Source: Phascolarctos cinereus
Taxonomy: Eukaryota; Chordata; Mammalia; Diprotodontia; Phascolarctidae
Length of the DNA stretch: 64,000 nt
NCBI RefSeq assembly: GCF_002099425.1
Contig: NW_018343953.1
Location: forward strand, 8,780,501-8,844,500
Reading direction: 5' to 3'
The notes beneath the pieces are model-generated. The model was not told where the DNA came from. It was given only the letters and a program-made list of their open reading frames with translations, and did not search any database. The number at the start of each line of letters is the position of its first letter. The stretch's first letter is position 1. Made by a program: the position numbers and the translations under genes. Shown in pieces: positions 9,799 through 20,716 of this stretch.

Positions 9799-10540
9799 TC
9801 TTTTAAGATAGTGTTCATGACATATGAGGCTTCTGAATAATCTACAAATCTTTGTTTTCTTTCATTTCTTTCTCCTAAACCAATTTTCCCTTATATTTCT
9901 CTTCACCCTTACCTTTTCCCACCTTTAACTTCAAGTCATCAAGAATCAGAGTACGTATTGATTTGATCTGGAGCGTCTGAGCAAGTTCTTTATACAATTT
10001 CTCTGCCACTTTATTCTTAGCAGTTGTGGCTGATGCATAAGCTAAAATTATTGCATGGTATTCTTTTTGCAAATACTTATAATTAGTGCTATAATACATG
10101 ATAAATAAGTCCCTTGAAAAATATTTTTGTAGCTTTTGGGCATACAATAAAACCCATTTGGCCACCTCCTATTCCCCTCTATTTTTTCTCCTCTAAGGAA
10201 TACTTGTGAGACACCCTTCCATTTATCTGTAACTTCCTTTCTTCTGGTTTCATTTATAACAAGAATGTCAAGATTGATATTATATAACTTTTTTTAGCAA
10301 TATGTTCAATCGTTTGTCATTGGATAAGGATTCCATATTCAGAGTACTAGTAATCAATCGAAGCTTGTTGATAGTCTCATAACTGTATGATTCTTAGGAC
10401 CCTGTGCCCCTTTTTTGTCATTGCGCCACCATTAGTGCAGAAACAGAAAGGATCCTTACTGGACAGAGAGACACTTAAAATATTTTTCCCCTTTTTTCAT
10501 GGGTTGCCATGACCAAAATTTCTTTTTTTATAAAATTGCA
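9799..10540 (-). mobile_element. RTE-clade LINE endonuclease remnant
   Basis: Minus-strand frames spell a decayed RTE apurinic-like endonuclease in order. NDKRLNILLKK is near 10300-10320, then LDILVINETRRKEVTDKW at about 10219-10272, which keeps the catalytic Glu region (NET). EYHAIILAYASATTA and KLYKELAQTLQIKS follow, then LDDLKLKVGKGK near 9915-9950. The last piece corresponds to the family GDFNAKVG motif with changed residues. A 96-codon frame at 9875-10165 covers the second half. The reverse transcriptase is absent because a SINE and its repeat tail follow. No function is expected. Confidence 0.7.
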
Positions 10541-11790
10541 TTAAAATAAAAAAAAATAAACTCACAAGTTGTTTGTAGTATTTTATAGCCCAGGTAAACT
10601 GATCTTTACTGAACATAATGGTGCATTGGTTCCTTATTGGGCACATGTGTACATTACAATTGTTTAATGTTGGTAGAGAAATGCATTCTTACAACTGTCT
10701 AAAAGGCATTCTTTAAAATATGTAGCTAGTCTAGATGAAACTGGTCCAGTTGCTGAAGTAACAGATTTGAATGTCTCTTGATTCCCCCACTTAACTTTCC
10801 TCTTTCCTTTCCACATTGCAAATAATTCATTAATGTTTATTTTTCTAGTAGTGTTAATAACTGTCACAATGAGGAAGAGGGGGAATAGATATTTATATTG
10901 AAGAGTCCAGATGTAAACTGATGTACATATTCTTAAAAATAGTTCAGAGTAAGGTTTCAGTGGCCAAGTTCACAAACCACAGCCATTTACAGAATCAGTG
11001 GCCAATATCCAGCTTTGGTTTGTAGATCACACTCAGGGGAGGAGAGACTAATTTTTTTCCCCACTTCACAAGAACAACTGAAAGATTCCAAATGGTAAAT
11101 CACTGCAATTTAATCCAGATTTGGCTATACATTTGAGGTTAGTTTACATAAAATAGACAGAGGGTTTCCAGCGTTTGTGTGTGTGTGTCTAGGTTTAACC
11201 ATTTTCCTCTGGTTAGGGTGGCAGGAGGAGTAATGTCTTCTGCTGTGACCAATCAGCCACAACATAAATAGGTCAAAAGACTAGGAAAATACCAGGGTAG
11301 GAAAAATGGGTAGTGCAACTAGGAGCAGCCAAGCCAAGGCACAAAGGATGAATCTGATACTAAGGCGTGCCAGAGAAATCTTCTAAAATGCATGATGGCA
11401 GTGTCTAAAAGTGCCTGAAGCAGGGGCTGAGTGGCTGTTCCCTCAGTAAAAAACAAAACAATTTCATACCCAAATTTATGGAGGGGTATGATATTAGAGA
11501 AGGAGATAAAGTTACACTAATCAAGATAAAGAACACTCATCCTATAATAAAAGCACCATTTATCTGGCACTCAAACATTCCAAGGCTGCAGATCTATAGA
11601 TTGCAGGAACAACTGTGACTGTAGTTTGCACATGCAACAGCAATGAATTCGATAGCAATGAAGGCTGTACTATGAAAGATGTATGTTTCTGATCTGTTCC
11701 CACTATGGTACTAGAATTAAGCTTTGAGAGAAATAAAAGCCTCTCAGAGTCCTGGATATTTTCAGTGGCTTATGACATTAAAGACAGAAA
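10541..11790. other. Unassigned sequence
   Basis: A 67-codon minus-strand frame (10664-10867) lies just upstream of the RTE remnant and could belong to its 5' region. I recognise no domain. The remainder, including a short GT run near 11180, shows no repeat or gene hallmark. Confidence 0.4.
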
Positions 11791-11794
11791 TTTA

Positions 11795-12045
11795 CTGAGC
11801 TATTTGTAGTTGAGAGAATGTGCTAGACTTGGAGTAAGGAAGACTTGTGGTCAAATTCCTTCTCTGATACTTACTGGCTGCATGACTCTGGGAAAGTCAC
11901 TTAAACTCTTCAAGCCTAGGTTTCCTCATCTGCAAAAAGGAGATTATAATAGCAGCTACTTCACACAGTTGTCCCAAGGATCAAATGAGATGATGTAAGT
12001 GAAGCATTTTGCAAGGCTTACAGCGTTATGCAAATGCTATTATTT
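11795..12045 (+). mobile_element. MIR-type SINE, near full-length
   Basis: It contains TTGGAGTAAGGAAGACTTGT, CTGCATGACTCTGGGAAAGT, TTTCCTCATCTGC, GGATCAAATGAGATGATG and AAGCATTTTGCAAGG in consensus order. It is followed directly by a TAC array. Confidence 0.85.
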
Positions 12046-12047
12046 AT

Positions 12048-12109
<62 letters not shown>

Positions 12110-12121
12110 TTACTACTACTA
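12046..12121 (+). repeat. (TAC)n microsatellite
   Basis: About 24 ACT/TAC units with one or two interruptions directly follow the MIR tail. Confidence 0.95.
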
Positions 12122-13555
12122 TTTAAGAAAAGATCTGATGATTTGATTTTGGTGTTCTAATTCCATATAGTGTGAACTGAGGAGTTCTCTGTCGTGAGGA
12201 TGAAAAGAAACGAAAATAATATAAACGCATTAAAAATTAATTTAGGCACACAGAACTTCCTGACAAGGTAACAGAGGTTGTTATGTAATCCTAATTTCAG
12301 GCTTTCTTTTGCAAATGGACCATAAAGCCATTTTATTAGTTTTGCCTAAAACAGGAAGGTGGATAGAATTTGGTGAGCATGAAGATAGGAGAAATCATGG
12401 AATCTCTGTTCTCAGAGGTCTATAAAAAGATAAGTGAAAAGCTTTTGTCCTGAATGGTCCAGACATTCACTTTCCTGAAAAGTAATAATCTTAGAATATC
12501 TTCCAGGTTTTGGACTCTATGAGTGCTATAATTTCAGGGCTTTCTGGAAAATGCTGGAGATAAAAGAAACTATGCATAGAATTAAACAACAAATACCAAG
12601 AAGAAAATGGAAACATTGAGTCTAAAATCCAGATGTTATTCAAATACTGGGGCTAAATACTAAATTTGTTATTTTTAGGCAAAATATCTGGATTTATACC
12701 AGAAACTTTTTAGGTTTTCTTTTTTTTTTAAATTTTAGCTTTCATTTTGATTTTCAGCATAGTTTAGCTATAACCATAGGATGATGAACACTGCAAGTGA
12801 TTCTCTGTTCCATCCTTTATTCCTTATACTGAAAGGAAGAGTCACTTTCTAAGCATTTGTAATATTTCTTTTAAAAAAAAGTCTCATGAAGAGTAATAGG
12901 AATATAAAAAATAATGCTGATGTAAATTCTACGAAAATCTCTGCTATGATGCCTCCATCTGAATACAGGAATATAATGGCATCCATACCACACTTTTCAA
13001 ACAAAAGAATCCAATCTTTACAATATTTGTGCAGCATGCATGACTCAGGACACTTGAGAATATAACTCAATTCAAATTTGAATGTGGAGCCAATTAGTTT
13101 TGAAACATGTGCCCATGTTTCCAAGGCTGTGAATAAGAAGGGGGAGGGGAACCTGAATATTTTGTTACTCTATTTCTCCTCTTCTATTTATAGAAAGGGA
13201 GTGTTACCTCATCGCCTGGGTGCAGATACAGAACAAATACACCATGATGGGAGTTATAAAGGACACTGAAAACTGAGTCAGGAGCTACCCTCTGGCAAAA
13301 AAACCTGACTGAATAGATGGGCATATTATGAAGCAGCATGCTTAAGCTTTGTCAGAACATGAAGACAGAAGAATTTGGGAGTCTTGGCATTATCTACAGA
13401 ATGTTCTCCTTTATGCCTTTAATGGTTTAAACCAGAGAACCAAGAAGGAGAAGGTAACATTTAATTTAAATAGGCACAGTGGATCAGGACTCACACTTTG
13501 TTTTTACAAAAACAGAATGGAACAAACTACCTCCAAGGTCAATATCCAATCCAAT
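12122..13555. other. Unassigned sequence
   Basis: No repeat family or coding exon was recognised. The 91-codon minus-strand frame at 12849-13124 has a hydrophobic end but no family motif. Confidence 0.4.
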
Positions 13556-13559
13556 CTAA

Positions 13560-13905
13560 CCCAGTCCAGTTCAACAAGCATTTATTAAGCACTTACTATC
13601 TATAAGGCACTGTGCTATGCACTGGGATTACAAAGACAAAACGAGCAAACAAACAAAAAGTCCCACTTATTGATCTCATGGAATCCATATGACGTGGCGA
13701 GACCTAATATGGAAACACATAAATATGGAAATGATAATTTGAGGAAGAGGTAAGGGAGTAAACAATAGTAACTACGAGGATTAGGCAAGGTTTCCCATAG
13801 AAGATGGCATATGAGCTGAGACTTGAAAAGACCTCAAGATTCCAGGAGGTGGAGTGAGGAGGAGAAAGCTTTACAGGCAAGAGAAGCTGATCAATGCCTA
13901 TTGCA
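13560..13905 (-). mobile_element. L2 LINE 3' end, minus strand
   Basis: The reversed tail is at 13575 (CAAGCATTTATTAAGCACTT), followed by GGCACTGTGCTATGCACTGG and TACAAAGACAAAACG. The reversed 3'-ORF segment is near 13815 (TGAGCTGAGACTTGAAAAGA). Confidence 0.75.
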
Positions 13906-13925
13906 AATTTATGACATAGATTATA

Positions 13926-14042
13926 GACAAAGGAAAACAAGAGAATTGAAGAAGAGGAAGGGAATAAGAATAAGGTGTTAGGAGGAGAGAGGGAAAAGGA
14001 AAGAAAAAAGATTGAGAAAGAAGAAAGAAAGAAGAAAATAAG
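13926..14042 (+). repeat. Polypurine tract
   Basis: About 115 bp are almost entirely A and G, with AAGAAAG and GGAGAGAGGG runs. It may be a decayed simple repeat. Confidence 0.8.
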
Positions 14043-14139
14043 TACATAGCTGAGAAATAGCAGAAATATACTCAGGTGTGCTTTGGTGACTTTATGCTAG
14101 GGTTTATACCCAGCCCCATTGTTCACTAAATCTCTTTAG

Positions 14140-14395
14140 ATCAGTCAATGGTCGGTCAATAAACATTTATTAAGAACCTGTCCTGTGCCAGGCACTGTGC
14201 TAGGTGCTGGGAATACAAAGAAAACCAAAAGACAGTCCCTGCTCCCAAAGCACTTGCAGTCTAATGGAGTAGACAACATGGAAACAACCATGTACTAACA
14301 AAATGAATACAGGATAAGTTGAAGATAATCAACAGAGAGAAGGCATTCAGATCAATAGGGATCTGTGAAAGATACACTAAAGAATAAGAGTATGT
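14140..14395 (-). mobile_element. L2 LINE 3' end, minus strand
   Basis: The plus strand reads CAATAAACATTTATTAAGAA, GCCAGGCACTGTGCTAGGTG and GACAGTCCCTGCTCCCAAAG, then GTAGACAACATGGAAACAAC and ACAGGATAAGTTGAAGATAA. This is a clear reversed L2 tail of about 250 bp. An oppositely oriented L2 body begins about 25 bp to the right. Confidence 0.85.
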
Positions 14396-14419
14396 TTATG
14401 ACTATTATAAGCATGAATT

Positions 14420-15727
14420 CTGAAAATGCATGCCTTTTTACTTGGGGACTTCAATTTACATGTTGACTCTTCTTCAAACACCATAATCCCTCAGTACCTT
14501 AGCCTACAAACTTTCCATGACTTATTCCTCCACCCCACATCTGCCACACACAAAGATGACTATACTCTTGATCTTGTCATCACCCACAAATGCACCACCT
14601 CCATGTTCAAGAACTCACAAACTACCTTATCTAGTTTTCCACTTCTCCCTGTGCTTTCCCAAACCCTACTCTTTGCCCACACCATGACCACAGATCTCTC
14701 AAGCCCTCAGTTCTTTGCCAGGCCATCACCTCTGTGCTAGCTAATATCTCTTTTCCCCACATTTTGACCCCTTTGTAAGCCAATTCAACTCTACACTGTT
14801 CTTTTCTTTTACTAGATGGAAGGTCCTTTATATTGACAATTGTGCACTGCCAAGATTTAGCCTTGGATCTCTTCCCTGTCCTCTGGTTTTACTTTTACAC
14901 ATATGTTGCTGAATGAAATTGGAGAAAGTCTTAAAACATATTTATGTTATGCAACCTCAACTAGACCCTCACTGCTGCTAGGTAATCTTTCTACATCTCT
15001 CTACACTTACTATCCCACTCTCCACAGTGGCACTTCTAAACTTTTTCATCCCTACTCAAAACTTCCATGGTTCCCCCTCCCTTCAGCCTCTCAGCTGAGA
15101 AACTTGCCTCATCATCTACTGAAAAAAAAAAATCATGGGGGCAGCTAGGTGGCACAGTGGATAGAGCACCGGCCCTGAAGTCAGGAGCAACTGAGTTCAA
15201 ATCTGGCCTCAGACCAAACACTTGACACTTACTAGCTGTGTGACCCTGGGCAAGTCATTTAACCCCAATTGCCTACAATTAAAAAAAAAATCAAGGCCAT
15301 TTTCTTCCCCTCTCTTCTTCTCTTATTATTCAAATGCCTTCCATCCCTCCCTGCTGGCTCATTCCCTACTGCCTACAAACATGGCTATGTCTCCTTCATC
15401 TTTAAAAGCCTATCATTTCATCTTTCTATTATTGCTGCCTTTTGTGACTAAACACTTTGAGAAGGCCTCTGCAATGGGTGCCTCAGCCCGTTCTCCTCTC
15501 ACTTTCTTCTTAACTCCCAACCATGCAACTTCCATCCTCATCATTCAAGCAAAACTGCTCTCTCCAAAGTTGCCAGTCATGTGCTAACTACCATGTCCAA
15601 AAGCTTTTTCTTAATCTCATTCTTCTTGACCTCTCTGAAGCCCTTGACACTGTCAATTCCCCTCTTCTCCTTGATATTCTTTCCTCTCTAGGTTTTCAGG
15701 ATAGTACTTTCTCCTGGTTTCTCCTTG
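14420..15727 (+). mobile_element. L2 LINE body: endonuclease to start of reverse transcriptase, with a nested SINE
   Basis: The frame at 14426-14740 contains LLGDFNLHVDSSSN, FLHPTSATHKDDYT and LDLVITHKCTTS. These are landmarks of the L2 endonuclease (family form LLGDFNIHVD...LDLVIT). Around 15619-15700 a frame reads LLDLSEALDTVNSPLLLDIL, the first reverse-transcriptase motif (family form LDLSAAFDTVDH). Frames are broken. A short SINE splits it at 15138-15290. It stops before the YxDD motif. Confidence 0.8.
15138..15290 (+). mobile_element. Short tRNA-derived SINE (WSINE1-like) nested in L2
   Basis: It is full-length: GGCAGCTAGGTGGCACAGTG, GAGCACCGGCCCTGAAGTCA, ACTAGCTGTGTGACCCTGGG, CCCCAATTGCC, then an A tail. 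An A-rich TCA(T/A)GG motif flanks both sides, so the exact target duplication is ambiguous. Confidence 0.92.
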
Positions 15728-15870
15728 CCTTCATGGAGTTTGCAATCTAGTAAGAAGATAAAACAAATAGTTTGTTTTTTAATACACAATATTGGGCAAT
15801 AAGGGCATCAGAGAGGTAAAAAACACATACCATGTGAGATTCAGTGGGAAAGGCTATCATCACTTATAGA
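15728..15870 (-). mobile_element. Reversed L2 3' fragment fused to the L2 body
   Basis: CCTTCATGGAGTTTGCAATC followed by TAGTAAGAAGATAAAACAAA is the reversed L2 tail segment that normally follows the CTGCCCTCAAGGAGCTTACA block. It joins the plus-strand body without a gap. Only the first 40 bp are convincing. Confidence 0.45.
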
Positions 15871-16264
15871 GATTTGTTAAAAAAATTAAATGACCACTAA
15901 TGAATTGATATCATAGTTTGGAGATAAGACCTATAATTTCTTAGGTTCTGTAATTGGAGAGGGCGGAATTTAAAGGAAAAATAGGTATATATTATAAAGT
16001 TAAATTTAAAGTTCTAATTATAAAAAGGTAAAATTTTATGACATAATTTTGACTTTATTTTTCAATGTAACCTTAAATTATCCAATATTGCAGTTAATTT
16101 ATATTGATAATGATTTGAAGTGTCACTAAATATGGGAAAAAAATAAAATACTGTCACACTAGAAAATAGTATAATTTACTTTTTAGATTTTGGGAATTCA
16201 AACTCAACATTATTTCTAATGTTCATCTTAGTATTGCTTTTTTCTAAATCACTTTTAGAAAAGG
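15871..16264. other. Unassigned AT-rich sequence
   Basis: No hallmark was recognised. Confidence 0.45.
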
Positions 16265-16490
16265 CAATTGTAATCACTAATATTTACATAGTGCTTTAAA
16301 ATTTGCAAAGAACTTTATCAATATCTAATATGATTCTCATGACAACCCTCTAAGGTAGATATTATTTTTAAATATGGGGAAACCAAATCAGGGTCAACCC
16401 CCCCCCCATAAGTGTGTGAGACAGGATTAAATCTCAGTTTGAAGTCGAATTGACTCCAAGGCCACTATACTACCTTGCTATCCCATAAAT
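16265..16490 (-). mobile_element. MIR-type SINE, minus strand
   Basis: Visible parts are ACATAGTGCTTTAAAATTTG, TGACAACCCTCTAAGGTAGA and GACTCCAAGGCCACTATACT. A run of nine C sits at about 16401. Confidence 0.75.
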
Positions 16491-17481
16491 ATGGAGTGAT
16501 TCATTAATAATACTATGCAACTTGGGTAAAATTTTTAACACAAATACCTTCTTAAAAAGAGGGCTAGACTCAACATGTTTGCCTGTAATACAAGATCAGA
16601 TTTCCCTAATCAATATATATTAGGTAGATGGATCAATAGATAGATAGATGATATATTAATTACAACGGTAGGGATAAAAGTTGTGGTTTTTTAACCAAAA
16701 AGAGGGACATGATGAAAGTGATGGCTATAATATTTCAAATTACAACTATGATCCATTCCTTAGAAGGAACCTAGTTTTTCAACATAGCATCTCATTCATA
16801 TGGTATATTGCTTACCTCATAGGAAAGGCATAAATACTTTAAAGCCTATGGGCTTCAGAAAGCATCTTAGTCATTTTAGTGCAAAACATGGCTGTTTGGT
16901 GGTCTCAAGGGACAATTGTATTTGCCTAGTGGAAGCCACTCATTTGATTCCTAGGAATGGGTTCAGCTCCATGCTGATGAATATCACTTAAGCCATCTTT
17001 GTGAGAGAGTAAGTATCCAGGAACAGGAGTACAGAACCAGAATTACAGGTTGAATCATCTGTAGAATTAACTGAAAGACCTATATCCGTCTCGATGCTTA
17101 GTGTACACAGTCCTTGCTGTTGGGAAATTATCAGACGCTATTTCACTCAAAATGAATTGAATACAATACTTGACATAATTATCCAGAGATCTTCCAATAC
17201 AATAAATAAACAGGGAGGAGAGGAAAGTTTGTCTATATTGAAAAGTACCTTTACTTTCAGTGGATCATTTGCAAATCTTCAATGATCCCTAACACTCACA
17301 GCTAACTCCCATTTGGTCAGTTTGTCCCTAAACTCAGCACTCCATTGATAGTATGGACTGTTATGTTCGATACTGATAACAGAGGTAAACTGTATGAGTT
17401 ATCAGTGAGTGTAGAATGGCACAATTTGCTTATCTAATCTTCTGCTAAACTGGTGGGAATTTTAATCTTGCTTTTGTTCAG
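16491..17481. other. Unassigned sequence
   Basis: There is a short GATA run near 16635. Several frames of about 60 codons show no known domain. No dispersed repeat was recognised. Confidence 0.4.
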
Positions 17482-17546
17482 GTTTCAGGACTTCATTGAA
17501 AGGATGAAACCACTGTCAGCCACGGTTGATTATACAAAGGTGTTGG
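17482..17546 (+). CDS. Candidate 65-nt internal coding exon, unidentified gene
   Basis: A pyrimidine-rich acceptor (CTTGCTTTTGTTCAG, ending 17481) is followed by an open segment and then a strong donor G|GTAAGT at 17547. In one frame it reads FQDFIERMKPLSATVDYT and continues KVL, with one base left over at each end. The composition is protein-like and unlike the surrounding repeats. A second possible acceptor AG lies at 17487-17488. I do not recognise the protein. A chance 65-nt exon-like segment in 64 kb is quite possible, so confidence is modest. No partner exon was found in the window, which would fit long introns. Confidence 0.3.
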
Positions 17547-17870
17547 GTAAGTCCATGCTTTTGTTGGACAGGAGTTGACAGAGAGTTCTGACTTGGTGCC
17601 AAAGGTCAAGACAGTTATTGGTCATTCTTTTATATAGTTCCCTAGATGTAGGTGTTATTTTCCTTTAGGATGAGTGTTGAAGCTGAAAGTAGAGAACAGA
17701 AATACTGCCCTAGGGAACTGAGAGGGAAAAGGAGACTTGCACAAGACAGTGCACATATAAATAGGTAATTATAAAGTTAAGCACAGCAGAGTGTGGGTAG
17801 AACACTTTTCATGGGAAAATTTGATTTTGAAATGGGGAATGGAGATCTGATGGTATATTGGTGACCTCAA
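17547..17870. other. Unassigned sequence
   Basis: This stretch follows the candidate exon. Nothing was recognised. Confidence 0.4.
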
Positions 17871-17871
17871 C

Positions 17872-18000
17872 ACAATGGTCTCTAAACTATTTTGATCATG
17901 TACCCCTGTAAGTAATAATAATAACAATAATGATGTTGATGAAAATGAAGATGATGATAAAGCCCATGCCCAAATATGTATACAATTGCAAAATTATGTA
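17872..18000 (+). mobile_element. hAT-like terminal region (weak)
   Basis: CAATGGTCTCTAAACTATTT then GATCATGTACCCCTG resembles the start of non-autonomous hAT copies (CAGTGGTCTCCAAACTTTTT type). An AAT/GATGAT low-complexity run follows. The far end was not found. Confidence 0.35.
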
Positions 18001-18900
18001 ATGTACTGTTGTGCCACTCACTCCGTCCAATTAAAAGCAAAAGCAGAGCTCAAGAAGAGGATGTGAAGAACTCTTTCTCACTGGTCACTCCCCCGGAGCA
18101 CAGAGCCCACCTTATCTGGGAGCCTGCCCAAGCCAGTGGGTGTGATGGGGGGGGCTAATTTGGGGGTGATGAGATTTTCCCAATGGTACCTACATAACTG
18201 CTGCTGGATGGTCTTTAGATTATAACTGTCCCACGGAGCAATTGTCTGGGCAAAAATTGGGGAGACTGAGAGTTTCCATAGCAGTAAGAGGTGGGGAGGG
18301 GAGAATGTTAGGGGCTAATAAGTAAAGGGTAGTTGTTGTTTTGTTGGGGATAAGCCCCATGATTGGCTATTTCAGGGAGTTTAGGATTTCATCCTTCTTC
18401 CAACCCTCCATTTAGTTGATCATATACATCTTGTATTCTATGCCATAGCTCCCATTTTGGAGCCTGATTGCCCAGGCAATGAATAGATAAAATTGAAAAC
18501 AAAAGATTACTTTAGTTAGTAAAAGAAAAGGAGAAGATGGAAAAGATGGGGAGGTGATTCATAGAACTTTGATGTGTGTAAAAGAACAAAAGCTGAAGGT
18601 GAGGGATCTGAACAGAAAGACTAGGGAGCATGAAAGGATTAGAGCAAAAGTTGAGAAGAACCCAAAATCCATTTCCATTCCTGGAGGCAGAAGATGTATG
18701 GATTTTGTATAGAAGGGGAAGAGAAGAAATGGGTTTAAATTTGGAGAAATTATATAGCTTTACCATGAAAATAGTCATCCTGTTATTTTTTATTTTTACT
18801 TGTACTCTCTGGGCCTTGCACATTTTTTTGTTTATGTGCCAGGTAAAAACCTTGTCTATCATTTCCACCAAAACAGTTTAGTAACTCTTCTGAAATTTAT
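18001..18900. other. Unassigned sequence with a GC-richer segment
   Basis: 18050-18400 is richer in GC than its surroundings, with G runs and an ATTGGCT box near 18362. No repeat family, CpG island or exon can be supported. Overlapping frames at 18512-18881 on both strands show no domain. Confidence 0.4.
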
Positions 18901-18904
18901 TTTC

Positions 18905-19030
18905 TGTGGCTGGGGTGATGAGACTATAAGTGACTTGCCCATGGTCACACAGCTATTGTATATCAGAGGGAGGACTTGAATCTAGGTAATGCTTTCTCCA
19001 AGGCTGATCGTCTATCTCCTATAAGTCACA
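18905..19030 (-). mobile_element. MIR-type SINE, minus strand
   Basis: The plus strand contains AGTGACTTGCCCATGGTCAC, ACAGCTATTG and CTTGAATCTAGG. Confidence 0.65.
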
Positions 19031-19041
19031 GCCTTCACAAA

Positions 19042-19292
19042 TGTTGTTGTTCCGTCGCTTTCAGTCATGTCTAACTCTTCATGACCTCATTTGGAGTTTT
19101 CTTGGCAAAGATACTGGAGTCGTTTGTCATTTCTTTCTTCAGCTCATTGTACAGATGAGGAAACTGAGACAAACAGGGTTAAGTGACTTGCCTAGGGTCA
19201 CACAACTACTAAGTGTCTGAGACCAGATTTGAACTCAGGAAGATGAGTCTTCTTGAATCCAGGCCTGGCACTCTATCCACTGCCAGCTAAGT
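19042..19292 (-). mobile_element. MAR1-like tRNA SINE, minus strand
   Basis: The plus strand reads GTTGTTGTTCCGTCGCTTTC, AGTCATGTCTAACTCTTCAT, TTTTCTTGGCAAAGATACTG and GGGTCACACAACTACTAAGT, then CTCTATCCACTGCCAGCTAA. Nearly full length. Its head side runs directly into a TA array. Confidence 0.9.
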
Positions 19293-19293
19293 G

Positions 19294-19306
19294 CTATATA
19301 TATATG

Positions 19307-19362
<56 letters not shown>

Positions 19363-19602
19363 TATGTATATATACATATATATATGTATATATATATACA
19401 TACATATATATATATATACATATATATGTATATATATATACATATATATGTATATATATATACATATATATGTATATATATACATACACACATATATTAT
19501 ACACACACATACATATATGTATATAAGTATGTTTATATGTGTGTATATATACACATACACATATATACATACATATATACATATATATATATATACAAAT
19601 AA
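19294..19602. repeat. (TA)/(TACA)n compound microsatellite
   Basis: About 300 bp of TATATA, ATACATATATATGTAT and ACACAC units form many short palindromes. The long frames on both strands rich in Ile and Tyr are artefacts. Confidence 0.95.
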
Positions 19603-19719
19603 ACGATACTAAGTAAATATTTGTTGAATCGAATCGACTTGGATCCTCAGGGCCTAAATGAAACTCTGGCAACTGGCCTAGAACCAAGTAAAATGATAAT
19701 AGTAATGGAAAGATGATGA

Positions 19720-19945
19720 AATTAAAAGGTCACTGGCCTTGGAACCAGAAAACCTGGGTTCAAGTTCATCAATGAATCAATCAACAAACATATTATTAAG
19801 CTCTTAAAATCTGTAACTTTGGACATTTCACTAACCCTCTCTCTCAGACTGTTTTCTCCTCTGTAAAGTGAGGACAATACTATAGGTATCGAATCACAAG
19901 GTTGTTGAAAGCAAAGTGCCTTTCTTAAACTGTAAGGCTTACTTT
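19720..19945 (+). mobile_element. MIR-type SINE with a short internal insertion
   Basis: CCTTGGAACCAGAAAACCTG, ACTAACCCTCTCTCTCAGAC, TTTTCTCCTCTGTAAAGTGA and AAGGTTGTTGAAAG follow the MIR order. At about 19770-19812 a reversed L2-like tail piece (CAATCAACAAACATATTATT) interrupts the head. Confidence 0.65.
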
Positions 19946-19949
19946 AGGA

Positions 19950-20105
19950 TTTTAGAGACAACGGAAGCTTACAAATTATGTGGTCCAATCTCCTCATATA
20001 TGAGGAACACTTAAAAAATTAAACTGACTTGTCCCATGTTCCTGAGTACTAAGGAACAGAGCTGTGATTTAAGTTTTGGTCCTCTACCTAAACATCCATT
20101 TATAC
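19950..20105 (-). mobile_element. CR1/MIR-like fragment, minus strand
   Basis: GTGGTCCAATCTCCTCATAT, GACTTGTCCCATGTTCCTGA and AACAGAGCTGTGATT are decayed matches to the AGTCCAACCCCCTCATTTTA-type repeat. Confidence 0.45.
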
Positions 20106-20188
20106 TTCGGTTACCCAAATGTGATGTTTTATTGTTGTTATTATCTTTTAATTGCATCTGTGATTTAGTAAGTGTGGTAAGCTAGAGG

Positions 20189-20239
<51 letters not shown>

Positions 20240-20272
20240 GAGAGAAAAACAAAGGAGAGAGAGAGAGAGAGA
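20189..20272 (+). repeat. (GT)n then (GA)n microsatellite
   Basis: About 23 GT units at 20191-20236 and a GA run at about 20256-20272. Confidence 0.95.
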
Positions 20273-20329
20273 TGAGAAGTTCCTCTACACTGCAGATGAG
20301 ATCCCTCTCTACGATTTAGAGATGTACAG

Positions 20330-20462
20330 AGTTTTCTAGGGGCACAGAAATATTAAGTGACTTGCCCCAAATCATGTCTTAGATCTATAGAGGAGATGAG
20401 ACTTTAACGCACATCTTCTTGAATTTGAGGCAAGATCTCTACCTACTCTGCTGTGCTTCCTC
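20330..20462 (-). mobile_element. MIR-type SINE, minus strand, decayed
   Basis: TATTAAGTGACTTGCCCCAA followed by TCTACCTACTCTGCTGTGCT is the visible remnant. Confidence 0.6.
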
Positions 20463-20716
20463 GTGATATTTTATTATTATCAAAGTGACTATCACATACA
20501 TGGTCCCTATCTATTCCCTCCTTTTCTGAGCTTTCATAGAAACGTGTGGTGAACTCTGAATATTTCATTTTAAATCAAAGGCTTCTGGTCTTATTCTAAT
20601 GATCTATGGAGCCATAGCAAAACTTGAAGTGGTAGGTAGTATTATACAGTAATGATAATACCAGAACAGATTTTTTAGGGCTTACTATAATTTCAAACAT
20701 TTAAAAAGGGCTCAAT

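Noticed and set aside
14426-14740. 104-codon frame as a host gene
   Set aside because: GDFNLHVD and LDLVITH identify it as an L2 LINE endonuclease remnant.
18001-18480. GC-richer segment as a CpG-island promoter
   Set aside because: CpG dinucleotides are sparse, and no first exon or transcript signal could be placed.
19235-19687. Frames of 103-150 codons rich in Tyr and Ile
   Set aside because: They come from TA/CA dinucleotide repeats and are not proteins.
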